The notes beneath the pieces are model-generated. The model did not search any database. It saw nothing but the letters and a program-made list of their open reading frames with translations, and had not been told where the DNA came from. This document shows positions 61,269 to 64,000 of a DNA stretch of 64,000 nucleotides, piece after piece (positions within the stretch are counted from its first letter, which is position 1; each line of letters starts with the position of its first letter). A program made the translations under genes and the position numbers. This stretch comes from JBBIQS01 sp037442205 (lineage in GTDB: Bacteria; Myxococcota; Myxococcia; Myxococcales; UBA5297): NCBI GenBank assembly GCA_037442205.1, contig JBBIQS010000041.1, forward strand, positions 1-64,000, read 5' to 3'.

Positions 61269-61712
61269 CTAGGTGTGCTTCTTCTGGCTCGGGCAGATTT
61301 CGTGGTTCGGGTCCCACCAGAGGGTCCGCAGCACGCTTCCGACGCGGATTCCCCAAACTCGCTCGGTCCCGCCCAGCCTCAGCGAAAACACCTGGTCGAT
61401 GTCGTCGAGCTGCCGCTCCTCCAGCTGCCTGCGGGCAGCGATGTCGAGCTTCCATTTCTCGACGAAGTGGCTTTGCTTGTCCTCGAGGATCTCCTGCCAG
61501 GTCATCGACTCCCGGTCCTTGAGCTTCCCCTGGACGAACAACCACTGGTCCAGTGACAGCGCGTGCCAACCCCAGCGGTCCCTCATCTCCATCTGGTGGA
61601 CCTGCCAGGACGGGCGCTCTTGATTCGGGCTGACCGAGGGCGCGGCAGGCGGAACCACCTTGCGCCCGGCGGGATTGATTGAGCCGGTCGATGGGATCTT
61701 GTTCCTGGCCAC
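61269..61712 (-). CDS. Toxin candidate paired with a Panacea antitoxin
   Basis: 147 residues from a GTG 11 bp after the antitoxin stop. The conserved part is RWGWHALSLDQWLFVQGKLKDRESMTWQEILEDKQSHFVEKWKLDIAARRQLEE and a C-terminal RVWGIRVGSVLRTLWWDPNHEICPSQKKHT. The latter resembles small RNA-interferase-like toxins ending '...l-W-x-D-P-x-H-e'. The toxin role is inferred from gene order with the Panacea gene. Lies 225 bp outside attR. Confidence 0.6.
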   Translation of the reverse strand: MARNKIPSTGSINPAGRKVVPPAAPSVSPNQERPSWQVHQMEMRDRWGWHALSLDQWLFVQGKLKDRESMTWQEILEDKQSHFVEKWKLDIAARRQLEERQLDDIDQVFSLRLGGTERVWGIRVGSVLRTLWWDPNHEICPSQKKHT

Positions 61713-61723
61713 TTGAGGCTCGG

Positions 61724-62152
61724 CTAGACCAGAGCCCCGTAGTACTCGGCCATCGCGCTGAGGGTGATCTCTCGGTTGCTGCGCAGGCCCGGCGCCAGCC
61801 CCTTGCGCGCCTCGACCCACGGCGCCTCGCGGTGAGTCAACTCGCTCAGCCACTGGGAGGCCTTGTCGCCGTAGAAGCGAAGCACGGCGTCGACGGTCTC
61901 GCGCTCGTCACCGCTTAGTGCCGACGGGTCTCCCTCCCATCCCTCGACGATGAACTGGCCGCGATGGCGCTCGAAGAGCTCCGGAACAACCGGGCCGTTG
62001 GCCCACGCCTCGATTCGCTCGGGGAACAACGGCTTGTCGTCCCAGACGAGCGACCAGGCCTGGCAGTAGTAAGCGAGCTTCTGGAGCTTCATCGCAGTCA
62101 TGCGATGGCGCACGGAGAGAATGTAGGCGGCAACGTCGTGAACGGTGGCCAT
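61724..62152 (-). CDS. Panacea (DUF4065/SocA-like) antitoxin
   Basis: 142 residues. VHDVAAYILSVRHRMTAMKLQKLAYYCQAWSLVWDDKPLFPERIEAWANGPVVPELFERHRG is the classic Panacea N-terminal pattern (M-K-L-Q-K-L-x-Y-x-x-x-x, A-W-x-x-G-P-V-x). In known systems this domain neutralises many unrelated toxins encoded next to it. A possible promoter (TTGCGT...TACTAA, minus strand) lies near 62190-62220. 62153-62277 holds no other gene. Confidence 0.85.
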   Translation of the reverse strand: MATVHDVAAYILSVRHRMTAMKLQKLAYYCQAWSLVWDDKPLFPERIEAWANGPVVPELFERHRGQFIVEGWEGDPSALSGDERETVDAVLRFYGDKASQWLSELTHREAPWVEARKGLAPGLRSNREITLSAMAEYYGALV

Positions 62153-62277
62153 CGGCCTCTCCCTCCAAAGCCCCGGGCTGGCGCCCAGGGTCTTAGTATG
62201 CGTCCTCCCTCTGACGCAAGCGGTGTGCGCGGGAAAGCTTGAGCAATCTTCGCCGCTTGCCCACCTTGACGGCCGCC

Positions 62278-62790
62278 CTACAACCTCCACCCCACCTCAA
62301 CCATGAAGTTGGCGAACGCCGGAAACCCATCCGCGCTGAACCCGGCGGTCAGGTAGCGAATCCTGGCCCCGAGCATCAGGCTTCCCGCCTGGCGCAGCAC
62401 CGCCGCCGACAGGTATCCGGCCGGCACCCAGGCGCTGGCGCCGCTGTCGCGGCGGAAGGCGAACTGCAGCGCCCCGCCGATCCCCAGCACCGGCACCACC
62501 GGCAGATCGTCGATCGCCAGCTCCAGCCCCAGCGTCCCGGTGGTGGCGGCCACGGTCTTGCTCGCGTCCGCCGCCAGCGCGTGCAGCGACTGGTCGAGCC
62601 CCAGGCAGACGCCAAACGGATTCAACCGATAGGCGGCCGAAAGCCCTAGCGCCGGGCCGATGTCCACCCGGTTGCCCGCCGGCGAGGCGAGCCCCAGGTC
62701 CAGGTTCAGATCGATCTCCTCGGCCAGCGCAGAGCAGGGGAGGGCGAGCAGGCTAATCAGGACGAGCAGCGCGGCGAGGGCAGGGCGCAC
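62278..62790 (-). CDS. Exported beta-barrel-like protein
   Basis: 170 residues from a GTG at 62788-62790. Signal peptide (LAALLVLISLLALPCSALA) then alternating strands ending in an aromatic/basic terminal strand (FANFMVEVGWRL), as in small outer-membrane barrels. No function assigned. Back on the ordinary chromosome. Confidence 0.65.
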   Translation of the reverse strand: MRPALAALLVLISLLALPCSALAEEIDLNLDLGLASPAGNRVDIGPALGLSAAYRLNPFGVCLGLDQSLHALAADASKTVAATTGTLGLELAIDDLPVVPVLGIGGALQFAFRRDSGASAWVPAGYLSAAVLRQAGSLMLGARIRYLTAGFSADGFPAFANFMVEVGWRL

Positions 62791-62997
62791 CGAGCCATGC
62801 TCCGCGTCCGATGGCCCCTGCCTCAAGGCGCCCTGCCGCTCCCCGCCCCAACAATCGACCAGAGCCGACCAAGCTCCCGGAGTTCGTTGACGCCAGGGCG
62901 CCAGCCCCCTAAAGTCCGCCGCGCCAAGGGGAGCCCCTCGACCGCTGTTATGGGTCTGCAACCAGGGCCGTTCCCTACAAACTCAAGGAGCCGATAC

Positions 62998-63792
62998 GTG
63001 TCCAGCGACAAGCTCAGCCGCAAGGAAGTCCGCGAGCCCGATCCCTTCGTCCGCGTCGCCGCCAGCTACTGGTCCAAGCTGATGGAGCACCCGAAGGCCC
63101 TCGTCGGCGTGCTCGGGGTGGTGGTGGTGGCCTTCCTGGCCGTCGCCTTCACCAGCCACTTCGCCGGCAAGAAGGCCGACGCCGCCGGCGGCGCGCTCTC
63201 CCGCGCCATGGAGACCGCTCGCCGCCCGGTCGCCAACTCCCAGGAGCCCACGCTCGACACCGAGCTGCCCAAGTTCAACTCCTACAAGGAGAAGAACGAG
63301 GAGCTGGCCAAGCAGCTCGAGCAGGTGCGCAAGGACTTCGCCGGCACCGAGGCCGCTGCCACCGCCACCCTGTTCCTCGCCGACGCCGAGCTGCAGCTGG
63401 GCAAGCTCGACGAGGCCTCCGGCCACTACAACGACTACCTCTCCGCCACCAAGCCCGGCGAGCCGCTGCGCGCCCTGGCGTACGAGGGCCTGGGCTACGC
63501 CCAGGAGGCCAAGAAGGCCTACGACCCGGCCGCCAGCGCCTTCGAGAAGATGGGCCAGGAGGCCCAGGGCGATTCGCTGCGCGCCCGCGCCGCCTACCAG
63601 CGCGCCCGCGTCCTCGAAGCCCAGGGCAAGAAGCAGGAGGCCGCCGACGCCTTCCAGAAGCTCAAGGACGAGTTCAAGGACGCTCCGGCCGCCCAGGACG
63701 CCTCCGAGCGGCTGGCCCTGCTGGCCGGCCAGGGGATCGTCCCGCCGCTGCCCGCCAAGTCCGACGCCAAGGACGCCAAGGCGACCAAGTAG
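62998..63792 (+). CDS. TPR-containing inner-membrane protein (YfgM/BamD-like layout)
   Basis: 264 residues from a GTG with AAGGAG 7 bp upstream. N-terminal cytosolic ~35 residues, a membrane span (ALVGVLGVVVVAFLAVAF), then four or more TPR helices (AAATATLFLADAELQLGKLDEASGHYNDYL, RALAYEGLGYAQEAKKAYDPAASAFEKMG, RAAYQRARVLEAQGKKQEAADAFQKLKDEF). Likely a periplasmic protein-protein interaction scaffold in envelope biogenesis. Confidence 0.75.
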   Translation: MSSDKLSRKEVREPDPFVRVAASYWSKLMEHPKALVGVLGVVVVAFLAVAFTSHFAGKKADAAGGALSRAMETARRPVANSQEPTLDTELPKFNSYKEKNEELAKQLEQVRKDFAGTEAAATATLFLADAELQLGKLDEASGHYNDYLSATKPGEPLRALAYEGLGYAQEAKKAYDPAASAFEKMGQEAQGDSLRARAAYQRARVLEAQGKKQEAADAFQKLKDEFKDAPAAQDASERLALLAGQGIVPPLPAKSDAKDAKATK

Positions 63793-63834
63793 CCCCCTCG
63801 AAGGCCGGCCGCGCCCGCGGAGATCAGGAACCCC

Positions 63835-64000
63835 ATGTCCTTGCGATTGCTCGCTGTTCTGGTGGCAGTTGCGGGCGCCGCTCCGGCGGGCGCCCCCTCC
63901 GTCCACAAGCCGTCGCTGCTCAGGCCCAACGGCCGTCCGATCACCCCGGCGCGCGAGCTGGCCTACGAGGTCGCCTGGTGGACCCGCGCCGACGAGACCC
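63835..64000 (+). CDS. Exported protein, cut by the window edge
   Basis: 55 residues visible (MSLRLLAVLVAVAGAAPAGA signal peptide, then HKPSLLRPNGRPITPARELAYEVAWW). It follows the TPR gene after 42 bp and probably shares its transcript; a partner in outer-membrane assembly is possible but not shown. Confidence 0.6.
   Translation, partial: MSLRLLAVLVAVAGAAPAGAPSVHKPSLLRPNGRPITPARELAYEVAWWTRADET

Noticed and set aside
61000..61569. A second, truncated integrase ending in GTAGFEPATPAV at attR
   Set aside because: That ending is what any antisense reading of the tRNA 3' half gives; no catalytic motifs occur upstream in the same frame.

Overview
The window looks like chromosome from a GC-rich myxobacterium-like (Myxococcota) genome carrying one integrated, apparently tailless, membrane-containing virus of about 26 kb. 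The host assignment rests on the base composition, the many secreted lipoproteins, cysteine-rich secreted proteins, several proteins ending in a short Cys/Gly - hydrophobic helix - Arg tail of the MYXO-CTERM kind, and an NtrC-type sigma-54 regulator. No species can be named from the sequence alone.

Left chromosome (1-34.8 kb). The order is: a sigma-54 response regulator (cut by the window edge), a YkgJ-type cysteine cluster protein, a 1015-residue secreted protein made of carboxypeptidase-regulatory-like repeats, an encapsulin shell protein, a Fic enzyme, a P1-family aminopeptidase, phosphatidylserine decarboxylase, histidyl-tRNA synthetase, a TlpA-like thioredoxin, a matrixin-type protease, miaA, 3-hydroxybutyryl-CoA dehydrogenase, an enoyl-CoA hydratase, miaB, a gamma-carbonic-anhydrase-like protein and a cNMP-fold protein. 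A GEMM-type (c-di-GMP class) riboswitch with its own promoter and intrinsic terminator then precedes a run of five large secreted or outer-membrane genes (23.6-34.7 kb). One of these (27320-31020) carries an exact 38-bp tandem duplication that shifts its frame.

Integrated element (34826-61044). A 46-bp direct repeat of the 3' half of tRNA-Val(CAC) bounds it. The leftward early operon runs from 42467 to 34802: small zinc-ribbon proteins, a ParB-like protein, a MazG-like protein, a DUF5131 protein, an ASCH protein, an excisionase-like HTH protein and a tyrosine integrase whose 3' end lies in the tRNA. A divergent repressor/Cro-like pair at 42.75-43.4 kb sits between two promoters whose -10 regions share the same 11-bp operator-like word. 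Two secreted accessory proteins are encoded at 43.4-44.4 kb. A rightward operon (44.5-50.0 kb) carries small membrane and zinc proteins, a sigma-70-like factor, a replication-initiator-like protein, an RHH/TIR-like/membrane fusion and a PIN nuclease. The leftward late region (60974-50155) holds an A32/FtsK-type packaging ATPase, small paralogous membrane peptides, a beta-rich 209-residue capsid candidate, many single-pass membrane proteins, a membrane-anchored peptidoglycan hydrolase, a spike-like beta protein and a holin-like protein. No terminase, portal, tail or DNA polymerase gene is visible. Taken together this suggests a lysogenic, tailless icosahedral virus with an internal membrane, driven by host replication and possibly by its own sigma factor, which may read a repeated box found before late genes.

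Right chromosome (61.05-64 kb). A Panacea-type toxin-antitoxin pair lies next to attR, followed by an exported beta-barrel-like protein, a TPR membrane protein and a partial exported protein.
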